Source: an uncultured Cedecea sp. (GTDB taxonomy: Bacteria > Pseudomonadota > Gammaproteobacteria > Enterobacterales > Enterobacteriaceae). From it: a stretch of 64,000 nucleotides of DNA. The position numbers and the translations under genes are program-made. The DNA is taken from NCBI RefSeq assembly GCF_947498825.1, contig NZ_CANMLV010000005.1, positions 62,001 to 126,000 of the forward strand, given 5' to 3'. Positions 54,566 through 63,534 of the stretch are shown one piece after another. The notes under the pieces were generated by a model, which saw nothing but the letters and a program-made list of their open reading frames with translations, made no database searches and was not told the origin of the DNA. Positions within the stretch are counted from its first letter, which is position 1; each line of letters starts with the position of its first letter.

Positions 54566-54577
54566 GAAAACGTTTTC
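54566..54577. promoter_or_regulatory. CG-centred palindrome, LacI-type operator candidate
   Basis: GAAAACGTTTTC is a perfect 12-base palindrome with the central CG typical of LacI/GalR-family sites. It lies 211 bases before the PQQ dehydrogenase start. The regulator is not in the window. Confidence 0.45.
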
Positions 54578-54853
54578 ACCTGAACAATATATGGCGAGCT
54601 TTAATCTGTCATCTTTTCACTTCAGGTATAACAGCGGCGAGAAATAGCAGAATATACGCACGAAAAAAAACATAAAAAAAATCAATTAACATGATTAAAA
54701 TCAGATGGATATAAACATTCCCTGTTAAACCCTAATAACTAGAAGTGAGTAGTAAAAAAGCAAATGAATTTCCCGCTGAACAATAAGAGGAAGGGCAAAA
54801 GCCATATAAATATAAATTAAAATAATTATATGAAAATTATAATATTAATTTAA

Positions 54854-54880
54854 CAGAACCCTTTTATTAAAAGGGTTCTG
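54854..54880 (-). terminator. Probable terminator of the nitrate operon
   Basis: CAGAACCCTTTT and AAAAGGGTTCTG form a perfect 12-bp stem with a 3-base loop. On the minus strand it lies about 137 bases after the nasA stop and is followed by TTAAATTAAT. Confidence 0.6.
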
Positions 54881-55016
54881 CGTGCAGATATTGATAAAAT
54901 TGTAAGTAGATGAAAAAGTTTCAAAAATAAAACCATTTTCAGATTATGCCTAATACAAGTCGCTTGCTGCCGACTCTAAAGCGAATACTCCGACGCTGAC
55001 ATATGATCTTCAAGAT

Positions 55017-57683
55017 TCAATTTCCTTCAACCAACAGCGCCAGCTGATCCGCAATAATCCGCTTCAGTTCCGGAATACATGAGCCGCATTGCGTACCGCA
55101 TTTCAGCGTACAGCCAAGCTGCTGTACGTTGTGACAGCCGCTGCGTACAGCATTGGTAATCGGGATTTCACCGACCGAGAAACAGCTACAGATAATCGCG
55201 CCAGTTGGGGTTTTATTACTATCAGAGCACCCCGCCAGTAAGGCGAGGCGTCCCTGCGCACTATTTGGCGGCAGGCTAAAAGCAGCAACCACTGCAGCTC
55301 TGTCTGGAGCGGGCTGGCTTTCACCAGCATAAAACGCCAGCTGTAGCTGCCCGTCCCCCCAGGCCAGCAAGTTAAAACCCTTATCACCCAAATCAGCTAT
55401 CTGGCATATCCAGCGCCCACACCCCATTTGTTCATCTAACCAGACACGCCAGTCTTCCGGTCGCGAAGAGTCCGCCAGCAAATAATGAGTAATACCTGTC
55501 TGGGTGATGCGACTCCAGTAGGCAATCGAGGGGGGAGATATATCCTCACCGCGAATAAATAATTCAGCCTGCCAGGCGGCTTTCCAGTGTCGTAAGTTAA
55601 CGGGCATATGCTTACTTTCTGGCTGCCCCGAAAGAGGGTCGGTATATGCTGCAATCAATGCATCTACCCGCGCTTGCTGACTGAATTGCGAATTCCAGTG
55701 CATAGGGACAAAGACACTACCCCGGCGCTGCAGGCTATCCGGCTGTGCTCGCAGTAACAGCCAGCCGTGAGAGGAAGACACCCGGACTAAGTCACCTCGT
55801 TCTATATGAGGCGCATCATCAGGATGAAACTGACAGAAGGGTTCGCTGATGTGCTGCATAAGCCGGGGGGACTTTCCGGTTCGTGTCATGGTATGCCACT
55901 GATCGCGTATCCGGCCGGTATTCATCACCAACGGATAAGTCGCCGTGGGCTGACTTATCGGCAAACGAGGCGTGACAGCAATGAGTTGAGCTCGACCGTT
56001 GGGATGGAAGAAACGTTTATCGGCAAAGAGTTGCGAAGTCCCCTGGGGATTTTCAGCATTGACTGGCCACTGAATCGGCTGTAACTGATCCCATTGCTGA
56101 TTGGAAAGTTGTGCCAGTCCGCTGATATCAAAGGCCCGAGTACCGTTATTTTCAAAACCAGACAGCGCGGCATGTTCACGAAAAATCTCTGCCGGATGTG
56201 TCCAGTTAAAGGCCTCGGTAAACCCCAGTCTCTGTGCAACCTGACTCAGGATCCACCAGTCCGGTTTTGCTTCTCCTGGTGCAGGTAAAAAACTACGCTG
56301 ACGTGAAATACGGCGTTCTGAGTTGGTCACGGTACCGTTTTTCTCCCCCCAGCCCAGTGCCGGCAGGCAGATATCTGCGGTCGAGGTGGTATCGGTATCG
56401 CGCATAATATCGGAGACAATCACCAGCGGACAACGTGCCAGCCCGGCACGTACCCTGTCGGCATCTGGTAAAGATACCAGCGGGTTAGTCCCCATTATCC
56501 ATACAGCTTTAATCTGCCCTTCTGCTATCGCCTGAAACAGGGGAACGGCATTGAGCCCGGCCGATTGTGCGACGCGGTTACTGTTCCAGAAACGCCCCAC
56601 CCTGTCGATATCAGCGGCAGTGAATCCCATATGTGATGCCAGCTGGTTTGCCAGTCCGCCAACCTCGCGCCCTCCCATGGCATTGGGCTGGCCGGTTATT
56701 GAAAATGGCCCACATCCAATACGGCCAATTTTACCCATTGCCAGATGTAAGTTAATAATAGCGTTACACTTATCGACCCCAGAGCTGGACTGATTAATGC
56801 CCATGGAATAGAGCGTGACCAGTCGTTCACTGTTTCCAACAATCTGATAGAAGGCCTCTAGTTGTGCAACGCTCAGGCCGCAAAAGGCAGCGGTTTTATT
56901 CAGCGTCCACTCTTTTACCGCCTGCAGAGTTTCTGCCGCGCCCTCGGTATGATGCTGTAAAAAATCATCATCGAGTTTACCGCTAAGCGCCATCGCATTT
57001 AATGCTCCACAAAATAATCCAGCATCGCTTCCTGGTCGTAAGGCAAGATGCAGATCGGCAAGATCACAGGTAGCTGTCTGGCGCGGATCGATAACAATGA
57101 TCCGCATATGCGGCCTGTCTTTTTTCGCCTGCACCAGACGCTGATAGATAACCGGATGTGCCCAGGCGGTATTCGATCCTATCAGGATAGCGCAATCGGT
57201 CTGTTCCAGATCCTGATAGCTGCACGGTACAGCATCGCTACCCAATGCGCGTTTATAGCCCACGACCGCCGAAGCCATACAGAGACGCGAGTTAGTATCC
57301 ATATTCCCCGTGCCAATAAATCCTTTCATCAGTTTATTGGCAACATAGTAGTCCTCGGTCAGTAACTGGCCCGAGCCGTAAAAAGCCACGGCCTGTGGTC
57401 CATGCTCTTGAATTATTGACTGTAATCCCGTAGCAACTGCATCCAGCGCTTCGTTCCAGCTCACCTGCTGGCGATTAATTTCTGGATAGAGTAAACGTCC
57501 CTGTAAGCCCAGCGTTTCGCCCAGGGCGCTGCCTTTTACGCACAGACGACCATAATTTGCCGGATGATTCAGGTCACCGCTGGCAGCAAATCCTCCTGCC
57601 TTAGGTTGCATATGAACGCCACAACCCACACCACAATAGGCACAGGTTGTCAGCCTGGACTCTGACACAGGGACTTTATTCAT
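55017..57683 (-). CDS. nasA: Assimilatory nitrate reductase, catalytic subunit
   Basis: 888-residue molybdenum enzyme that reduces nitrate to nitrite in the cytoplasm. The N-terminal [4Fe-4S] site is CAYCGVGC (Cys 14, 17, 21) with a fourth Cys near 48 (YGRLCVKGS). Molybdopterin-binding regions follow (GSGQLLTEDYYVANK, MDTNSRLCMASAVVGYK). A C-terminal BFD-like [2Fe-2S] domain has Cys in ICSCFSVGE and LKCGTQCGSC. This matches Klebsiella NasA in layout. The ATG overlaps the nitrite reductase stop as ATGA. It is the last gene of the operon. Confidence 0.95.
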   Translation of the reverse strand: MNKVPVSESRLTTCAYCGVGCGVHMQPKAGGFAASGDLNHPANYGRLCVKGSALGETLGLQGRLLYPEINRQQVSWNEALDAVATGLQSIIQEHGPQAVAFYGSGQLLTEDYYVANKLMKGFIGTGNMDTNSRLCMASAVVGYKRALGSDAVPCSYQDLEQTDCAILIGSNTAWAHPVIYQRLVQAKKDRPHMRIIVIDPRQTATCDLADLHLALRPGSDAGLFCGALNAMALSGKLDDDFLQHHTEGAAETLQAVKEWTLNKTAAFCGLSVAQLEAFYQIVGNSERLVTLYSMGINQSSSGVDKCNAIINLHLAMGKIGRIGCGPFSITGQPNAMGGREVGGLANQLASHMGFTAADIDRVGRFWNSNRVAQSAGLNAVPLFQAIAEGQIKAVWIMGTNPLVSLPDADRVRAGLARCPLVIVSDIMRDTDTTSTADICLPALGWGEKNGTVTNSERRISRQRSFLPAPGEAKPDWWILSQVAQRLGFTEAFNWTHPAEIFREHAALSGFENNGTRAFDISGLAQLSNQQWDQLQPIQWPVNAENPQGTSQLFADKRFFHPNGRAQLIAVTPRLPISQPTATYPLVMNTGRIRDQWHTMTRTGKSPRLMQHISEPFCQFHPDDAPHIERGDLVRVSSSHGWLLLRAQPDSLQRRGSVFVPMHWNSQFSQQARVDALIAAYTDPLSGQPESKHMPVNLRHWKAAWQAELFIRGEDISPPSIAYWSRITQTGITHYLLADSSRPEDWRVWLDEQMGCGRWICQIADLGDKGFNLLAWGDGQLQLAFYAGESQPAPDRAAVVAAFSLPPNSAQGRLALLAGCSDSNKTPTGAIICSCFSVGEIPITNAVRSGCHNVQQLGCTLKCGTQCGSCIPELKRIIADQLALLVEGN

Positions 57684-60600
57684 ACGCCCGCCATCGCAAT
57701 AATTTCAGCCACTTTCAAGTCTGCAGGCTGAGGGGATTCTTGTACCCAGACACGACCCTGCTCTATTTTCACTGGCCAGACATTCAGTACCTTATCCGCA
57801 TCGTCGATGCTACGTCCGTCCCGTAAACGAAAACGCTGCTTATAGAGCGGTGAAATCACGACAGGCTCACCTTTCACATCCCCCAGTATGCCTCTGGCCA
57901 GCACATTCGCATTGCTGTCAGGCTCATGATTACTCAGCGCAAAAACTTTTTGTGGGTGACCGGGCAAGTGGAATAGCGCTATCTGTCGATTCGAGAGTCT
58001 TGCTGCCATGCCAGCATTCGCCGGGATAGCCTCCAGGTCGCACAACTCGACCCATCCCTGCACCGCAGTACGAGGATGATTAACGGTCACGATCGGTATC
58101 ATCAATCGTTCCTGAGATGTCGCCGGGCGAATTTGCTGGCGTTCAGTCACCATCACCACCGCTTCATCAGGTTCCGGGCTGTTGATAAATGGCTTGAATA
58201 ACGCAAGACTCTCCGGACTGGCGAGAGTGGTTTGCCATTCGCACTGATAGGTCGCGACCACCGATTCCATTTCACTTTCCAGCTCGCCAGCAATCTGTAG
58301 GCTGTCTTCCAGCACCACCTGCCGCAGGTAGTCTATTCCGCCTTCAAGATTATCCATCCAGGTACTGGTACGTTGTAGACGATCGGCAGTACGGATATAA
58401 AACATCAGAAAACGATCGACAGTACGGATCAGGGTATCGGTATCCAGATCCTGAGCCAGTAAACTGGCATGACGCGGTTTCATGCCACCATTACCGCAGA
58501 CAAACAGATTCCAGCCCTTTTCCGTGGCGATCACGCCGACATCTTTACTCTGCGCTTCGGCACACTCGCGGGTACAGCCAGACACTGCCATCTTAATTTT
58601 ATGCGGCGAGCGTAGTCCCTTGTAACGACTTTCCAGTTGGAGAGCCAGCAAAGTAGAGTCCTGAACGCCATAACGACACCAGTTAGATCCGACGCAAGAT
58701 TTAACGGTACGCAGCGATTTACCATAGGCATGACCGGTTTCAAACCCGGCATCGACCAGTTGCTGCCAGATTTCAGGCAACTGTTCAAGACGAGCCCCAA
58801 AGAGATCCACACGCTGGCCGCCGGTGATTTTGGTGTAGAGGTTGTAACGTTTAGCGACCTGACCAATGGTAATCAGCCCGTCCGGGGTAATTTCTCCTGC
58901 CGGGATACGCGGTACAACAGAGTAAGTACCGTCTTTCTGAATATTGGCAAAATAGCGATCGTTGGTATCTTGTAGTGGTAAATGCTGTGGCTTGAGTAAG
59001 TAATCATTCCAGCATGACGCCAGAATTGAACCTACCAGCGGTTTACAGATCTCACAGCCACTACCCTGCCCATGTTGATGAATAAGATCCTCAAAGCTAC
59101 GGATCTGGCCGACACGGACTAAGTGATAGATTTCCTGACGAGAATAGGCGAAGTGCTCGCAGATATCTTTTTTCACTTCCACGCCCATTTCTGCCAGCGC
59201 ACACTCCATTACCTGTTTGGTCAGTGCAGCACATCCACCACAGCCAGTAGCAGCCTTAGTACAGGATTTGATCGCCGCCATATCACCGCAGCCCCCCTTC
59301 ACCGCATCAAAGATATCCGCTTTGCTGACGTTATAGCAGGAACAAATTTGCGCACTGTCTGGCAGCGCCGCAACGCCGAGACTCTTCGGCGTTGTACCCG
59401 CACCAGCAGGCAAGATCAATCCTTCAGGATGCGCCGGCAGAGGCATATCGTTAAGCATCATCTGTAATAGCGTGCTGTATTCACTGCTGTCCCCTACCAG
59501 CACAGCCCCCAGCAGGCGTTTACCGTCGCCCGAAACAACAATTTTTTTATAGATTTCAGCCGGGCCGTCGACCCAGTTGTAGCTCTGACTGTCTGGCGTC
59601 CGGCCATGGGCATCGCCGACAGAAGCGACTTCAACCCCAAGTAACTTGAGTTTGGTGCTCATATCTGCACCTTTAAACGCCACCTCACTGCCACACAGAG
59701 TATCTGCCAAAGTACGCGCCATCTGATAACCCGGCGCCACCAAGCCAAAAATCTGGCCGTTCCACAAGGCGCACTCACCAATGGCAAAAATAGCGGGATC
59801 CGAGGTCTGGCATTGATCGTTGATGACAATCCCCCCACGCGGGCCTACCTCCAGCCCACCGTCTTTAGCCAGCTGATCGCGTGGGCGAATACCTGCCGAG
59901 AACAGCACCAGATCGGTTTCCAGATGGCTGCCATCAGCAAACTCCATCCGATATCGGCTATCCTCACCCGCAACAATGGCACGGGTTTCTTTGCCGGTGT
60001 GTACCTGTACGTCCAGCGCCTCAATTTTACGGCGTAACATGGCCGCGCCACCTTCATCAAGCTGGACACCCATCAGCCTTGGCGCAAACTCAACAACATG
60101 GGTTTGAAGTCCGAGATATTTCAGCGCATTTGCCGCTTCCAGCCCCAAAAGCCCACCACCGACCACGACACCGACTTTACCTTGTGCCGCATATTCCTGA
60201 ATCGAGACCAAATCATCCAGCGTACGATAGACCAGACATCCTGGCGCATCGTTACCCGGAATCGGCGGTACAAAGGGATAGGATCCGGTTGCAAGAACCA
60301 GTAAATCATAGGCCGTCTGTCGCCCTTGTCGGTCAACGACAAAACGGTGTTTGCTATCAATATGTTCGATAGTATGGGCAAGGCGTAGCTCAATGCCAGT
60401 AGACTCAAAAAAGTCACCCTCGACCATCGACAGTGACTCGGCACTGCGCCCGGCAAAAAATTCCGAGAGATGAACCCGGTCATAGGCCGGTGACTTCTCT
60501 TCGGCAAAAACAATAATTTGATACTGCAGATGCAGTTCACGCTCAACCAGTTGCTGCAAGAAATAGTGGCCAACCATGCCGTGTCCGGCCATCACTAATA

Positions 60601-61876
60601 CGGGTTTAGACATCACATTGCTCCTCGCTACCTCCAAGGGTAACGGCTCATTGAATGGTTTTATGGTCATCACAGGCGATTCATCGGGGTTAAAAACACT
60701 CGGCGCTCCCTGTTGAGTGGCAGGCGCCCCCAGGCGAGATAAATAGCCAGCGCCGTCGCTGATATCTCCCCAGAGCAATACGCCTTGCAGTTGGTTATTA
60801 CGTAACAGTAAGCGGCGATAGTGGCCTTCAAGCGGATCGAAAACGGTATGGATTTGTGTCTGTTCTGTGGGGTGTAACTCACCGCCGCAAAACAAATTGA
60901 TGCCAGTGACTTTTAAGCGCAGCGGAATGTTTTGTGTCAGCAGAGGCGGCATCTTTGTCCCCTTCAGCCGGGCAGCAAGCGCTTCAGCTTGCTGCCAGCA
61001 TGGGGCGACCAGACCGAAAGTCATCTCTCCTAGCTGACAACACTCGCCTATTGCTGAAATATGGGGGTCAGAAGTTTGAAGTTGTCGATCAACGATGATG
61101 CCGCGATCGCACAGCAGGCCTGCAGTTTGTGCCAGGGCAATATCTGGCTGCACGCCAGCGGCCACGACGACCCGTTGCGCCGGGATCTCTCGTCCGCAAT
61201 CAAGCTTCACCGCCTGAACGGCACCGGAGGCGTTGCCAGTATAAGACAGGGTTTTTGCCCGCAGCAGAGTATCAATACCGCGACCAGACAAATCGTCATA
61301 CAACAATCCTGCCGCATGAGCATCAAGTTGCTGATCCATCAAGTGCGGGCCTCGGTGCAACAGCGTCACACGCATACCGCGCAGAGCCAGCGCTGCTGCT
61401 GCTTCCACTCCGAGTACACCACCACCAATGACCGCCACCGGTTGCCCGCTGTAATATCCTTGCAGAATATCGGTAACATCCTGGTGTGTACGAAAGCCGT
61501 GGATCCCTGATAATTCAGAGCCAGGTAATAACGGCATAAAGGGCCGTGAACCGGTGGCAATGACCAGATGGTCATAATGCAGAGTCTGTTCCCCCACCCG
61601 TACCGTACGTGCGAGTCGGTCTATTTCACTCACAGCAACACCAGACATCAAAGTAATATTGTGCTGCTGATACCATTGAGCATGGTGAGTCACAATATCG
61701 TCGAGGCTCTTTTCACCTGACAGCACAGGGGTCAGTAAAATGCGGTTATATGCGGTCTGATTTTCATCCCCTATGATTATCAGCTGAAAACGTTCTGGTG
61801 CTTGTTCACATAAGCGCTCTGCCAGCCGTATGCCCGCCATACCGTTGCCGATAATGATCAGCGTTGGTTTATCCAT
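57680..61876 (-). CDS. nasB: Fused nitrite reductase: NasC-like + NirB + NirD-like
   Basis: 1398-residue fusion. Residues 1 to about 420 form a FAD/NAD(P)H oxidoreductase (IIGNGMAGIRLAERLCEQ, VIATGSRPFMPLLPG, AVIGGGVLGVEAAAALALRG), equivalent to separate NasC in Klebsiella, which serves nitrate reductase. From about 422 (MSKPVLVMAGHGMVGHYFL) follows a complete NirB: a second FAD/NAD domain, a BFD site (QICSCYNVSKADI, GCGGC), and the siroheme/[4Fe-4S] domain with CVGSNWC and GCTREC. The last roughly 105 residues are a NirD-like Rieske fold (FALSNHEPDS, SPLYKQRFRL) lacking Rieske cluster ligands, as in bacterial NirD. A GTG at 61885 is an alternative start; GGTGA before ATG 61876 is preferred. 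An intact ribosome site lies at the first junction. Confidence 0.92.
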   Translation of the reverse strand: MDKPTLIIIGNGMAGIRLAERLCEQAPERFQLIIIGDENQTAYNRILLTPVLSGEKSLDDIVTHHAQWYQQHNITLMSGVAVSEIDRLARTVRVGEQTLHYDHLVIATGSRPFMPLLPGSELSGIHGFRTHQDVTDILQGYYSGQPVAVIGGGVLGVEAAAALALRGMRVTLLHRGPHLMDQQLDAHAAGLLYDDLSGRGIDTLLRAKTLSYTGNASGAVQAVKLDCGREIPAQRVVVAAGVQPDIALAQTAGLLCDRGIIVDRQLQTSDPHISAIGECCQLGEMTFGLVAPCWQQAEALAARLKGTKMPPLLTQNIPLRLKVTGINLFCGGELHPTEQTQIHTVFDPLEGHYRRLLLRNNQLQGVLLWGDISDGAGYLSRLGAPATQQGAPSVFNPDESPVMTIKPFNEPLPLEVARSNVMSKPVLVMAGHGMVGHYFLQQLVERELHLQYQIIVFAEEKSPAYDRVHLSEFFAGRSAESLSMVEGDFFESTGIELRLAHTIEHIDSKHRFVVDRQGRQTAYDLLVLATGSYPFVPPIPGNDAPGCLVYRTLDDLVSIQEYAAQGKVGVVVGGGLLGLEAANALKYLGLQTHVVEFAPRLMGVQLDEGGAAMLRRKIEALDVQVHTGKETRAIVAGEDSRYRMEFADGSHLETDLVLFSAGIRPRDQLAKDGGLEVGPRGGIVINDQCQTSDPAIFAIGECALWNGQIFGLVAPGYQMARTLADTLCGSEVAFKGADMSTKLKLLGVEVASVGDAHGRTPDSQSYNWVDGPAEIYKKIVVSGDGKRLLGAVLVGDSSEYSTLLQMMLNDMPLPAHPEGLILPAGAGTTPKSLGVAALPDSAQICSCYNVSKADIFDAVKGGCGDMAAIKSCTKAATGCGGCAALTKQVMECALAEMGVEVKKDICEHFAYSRQEIYHLVRVGQIRSFEDLIHQHGQGSGCEICKPLVGSILASCWNDYLLKPQHLPLQDTNDRYFANIQKDGTYSVVPRIPAGEITPDGLITIGQVAKRYNLYTKITGGQRVDLFGARLEQLPEIWQQLVDAGFETGHAYGKSLRTVKSCVGSNWCRYGVQDSTLLALQLESRYKGLRSPHKIKMAVSGCTRECAEAQSKDVGVIATEKGWNLFVCGNGGMKPRHASLLAQDLDTDTLIRTVDRFLMFYIRTADRLQRTSTWMDNLEGGIDYLRQVVLEDSLQIAGELESEMESVVATYQCEWQTTLASPESLALFKPFINSPEPDEAVVMVTERQQIRPATSQERLMIPIVTVNHPRTAVQGWVELCDLEAIPANAGMAARLSNRQIALFHLPGHPQKVFALSNHEPDSNANVLARGILGDVKGEPVVISPLYKQRFRLRDGRSIDDADKVLNVWPVKIEQGRVWVQESPQPADLKVAEIIAMAGV
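60611..60625 (-). promoter_or_regulatory. Internal ribosome site and ATG at the NasC/NasB junction
   Basis: On the minus strand AGGAG (60625-60621) is followed after 7 bases by ATG (60613-60611) beginning MSKPVLVMAG, the natural N-terminus of NirB-type proteins. A GGAGG lies further upstream. The frame is continuous with the upstream domain, so this start could yield a separate nitrite reductase in addition to the fusion. Confidence 0.7.
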
Positions 61877-61896
61877 TACGCTCACCCCGCCCTGAA

Positions 61897-62694
61897 TCAG
61901 ACTACAGCCTGATGTTTTTCATACAGGAATTGCAGTACCTGCTGGCGGTACTGATGGAACAGAGGGGCATTCGCCAGTGCCACCCTGGAGCGCGGACGTT
62001 CCAGCTCGACATGTAATACCTCACCCACTTTCGCCGCAGGGCCGTTGGTCATCATCATCACGCGGTCCGATAGCAACACCGCTTCGTCAACATCATGAGT
62101 AATCAACAGGATGGTTGTTTTCAGACGCACCTGTATTTCCATTACCGCATCCTGAAGATGTGCGCGGGTTAACGCATCAAGTGCGCCAAAGGGTTCATCC
62201 ATCAACAGGACTTTCGGTTTCATCGCCAGGGCTCGGGCAATGCCAACCCGCTGCTTCATTCCTCCGGAAATCTCGCCCGGGCGTTTATCAGCGGCATGTT
62301 CCATGTGAACCAGCTCGAGGTTATGCATGATCCATTCCTGCATCTCGCCTCTGCTCATCTTGCCCTGGAATACCTGGCGTACCGCCAGAGCGACGTTTTC
62401 AAAGGTGGTCAGCCACGGCAGCAGGGAATGGTTTTGAAACACCACCGCACGTTCCGGGCCGGGTTCGGTCAGTTCCTGGTTATCGCATAATAAGACGCCT
62501 TGTGTAGGACGACTTAGCCCGGCAATCAGATTCAGTAGCGTGGATTTTCCACAACCAGAATGGCCTATCAGGCTGACCGTCTCGCCGCGTGCAATATCAA
62601 AACTGACATTGTCGAGTGCCAGAAAAGGGCCTTTTGCGGTCTTAAAACTCTGACTGACGTTTTGTACCCGGATAATAGCTTGGTCATTTTTCAT
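61897..62694 (-). CDS. nasD: Nitrate/nitrite ABC transporter ATP-binding protein
   Basis: 265-residue ATPase of the nitrate importer. Walker A GHSGCGKSTLL near residue 43, the signature ISGGMKQRVGIARAL near 145 and Walker B VLLMDEPFGALDAL near 163 are present, and LITHDVDEAVLLSDRV follows. AGGAG lies 6 bases before the ATG. It resembles NrtC/NrtD/NasD and aliphatic sulfonate SsuB; the operon context decides for nitrate. Naming follows Klebsiella nasFEDCBA. Confidence 0.92.
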   Translation of the reverse strand: MKNDQAIIRVQNVSQSFKTAKGPFLALDNVSFDIARGETVSLIGHSGCGKSTLLNLIAGLSRPTQGVLLCDNQELTEPGPERAVVFQNHSLLPWLTTFENVALAVRQVFQGKMSRGEMQEWIMHNLELVHMEHAADKRPGEISGGMKQRVGIARALAMKPKVLLMDEPFGALDALTRAHLQDAVMEIQVRLKTTILLITHDVDEAVLLSDRVMMMTNGPAAKVGEVLHVELERPRSRVALANAPLFHQYRQQVLQFLYEKHQAVV

Positions 62695-62703
62695 CGCAGA
62701 CTC

Positions 62704-63522
62704 CTAACGCTTGTCGTAGCTAAAACGGCGAGCAATCGCCACCAACCCTTGATCCAGCAACATCCCCACCACGCCAATCAGCAAAATGGCAATAATGATG
62801 TTTTCCACATTGAGGTTGTTCCATTCATTCCAGATCCAGAAACCAATACCCACGCCACCGGTCAGCATCTCAGCCGCGACGATCACAAGCCACGCAATGC
62901 CAATCGATAAACGAACGCCGGTCAGAATGTAGGGCAGCACCGCAGGAAAGAGGATTTTGCGCATGACGGTAAATTCACTGAGTTTCAGCACACGTGAAAC
63001 ATTCAGATAATCTTGCGGAATACGGCTGACCCCTTCTGCGGTATTGAGGATCATCGGCCAGATGGAACAGATAAAAATGGTCCAGGCAGAGGCCGGTTCT
63101 GCGCGTTGGAACAACAACAAACCAATAGGTAACCAGGCCAGCGGACTCACCGGACGTAACAGAGAGATAATGGGATTCAGCATGCTGGCGATAAAACTAA
63201 AGCGACCAATCAGAAATCCCACCGGAATACCAACGAGTGCCGCCAGACCGAAACCCGTCACCACACGCTGTAAGGACGCTAATACATTCCAGCCAATCCC
63301 GACGTCATTCGGTCCGTCGATATAGAACGGGGCGGCAAAGATCACTTTTGCCGCTTCCCAGGTTTTCAGTGGCGTCGGAAAACCTTTGCTATTGAGAGCA
63401 GCAATCTGCCAGACAACGATCAGAATAAGAATACCGAGCAAAGCCGGTATGGCTTGCTGGATAACCTGTTGTAGCGCTATTCGAACCTGCAACCCAGCAG
63501 GCGTTTTAGATGTTGTTGACAT
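62704..63522 (-). CDS. nasE: Nitrate/nitrite ABC transporter permease
   Basis: 272-residue inner-membrane permease with about six hydrophobic segments and the binding-protein-dependent transport motif region (EGVSRIPQDYLNVSRVLKLS, then PAVLPYILTGVRLSIGIAW). The frame extends to a GTG at 63534 overlapping the nasF end. I choose the ATG at 63522, which has TGAGA 7 bases ahead. It lies between nasF and nasD, as in Klebsiella. Confidence 0.9.
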   Translation of the reverse strand: MSTTSKTPAGLQVRIALQQVIQQAIPALLGILILIVVWQIAALNSKGFPTPLKTWEAAKVIFAAPFYIDGPNDVGIGWNVLASLQRVVTGFGLAALVGIPVGFLIGRFSFIASMLNPIISLLRPVSPLAWLPIGLLLFQRAEPASAWTIFICSIWPMILNTAEGVSRIPQDYLNVSRVLKLSEFTVMRKILFPAVLPYILTGVRLSIGIAWLVIVAAEMLTGGVGIGFWIWNEWNNLNVENIIIAILLIGVVGMLLDQGLVAIARRFSYDKR

Positions 63523-63534
63523 CGGATATCTCAC

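Larger units (their letters stand above)
54356..55016. other. A+T-rich intergenic region between divergent-facing ends
   Basis: 661 bases without a credible gene. It contains the upstream region of the PQQ dehydrogenase gene, the palindrome at 54566-54577, a stretch of runs of A and T around 54660-54850, and a stem at 54854-54880 that may end the nitrate operon. Nothing else was recognised. Confidence 0.6.
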
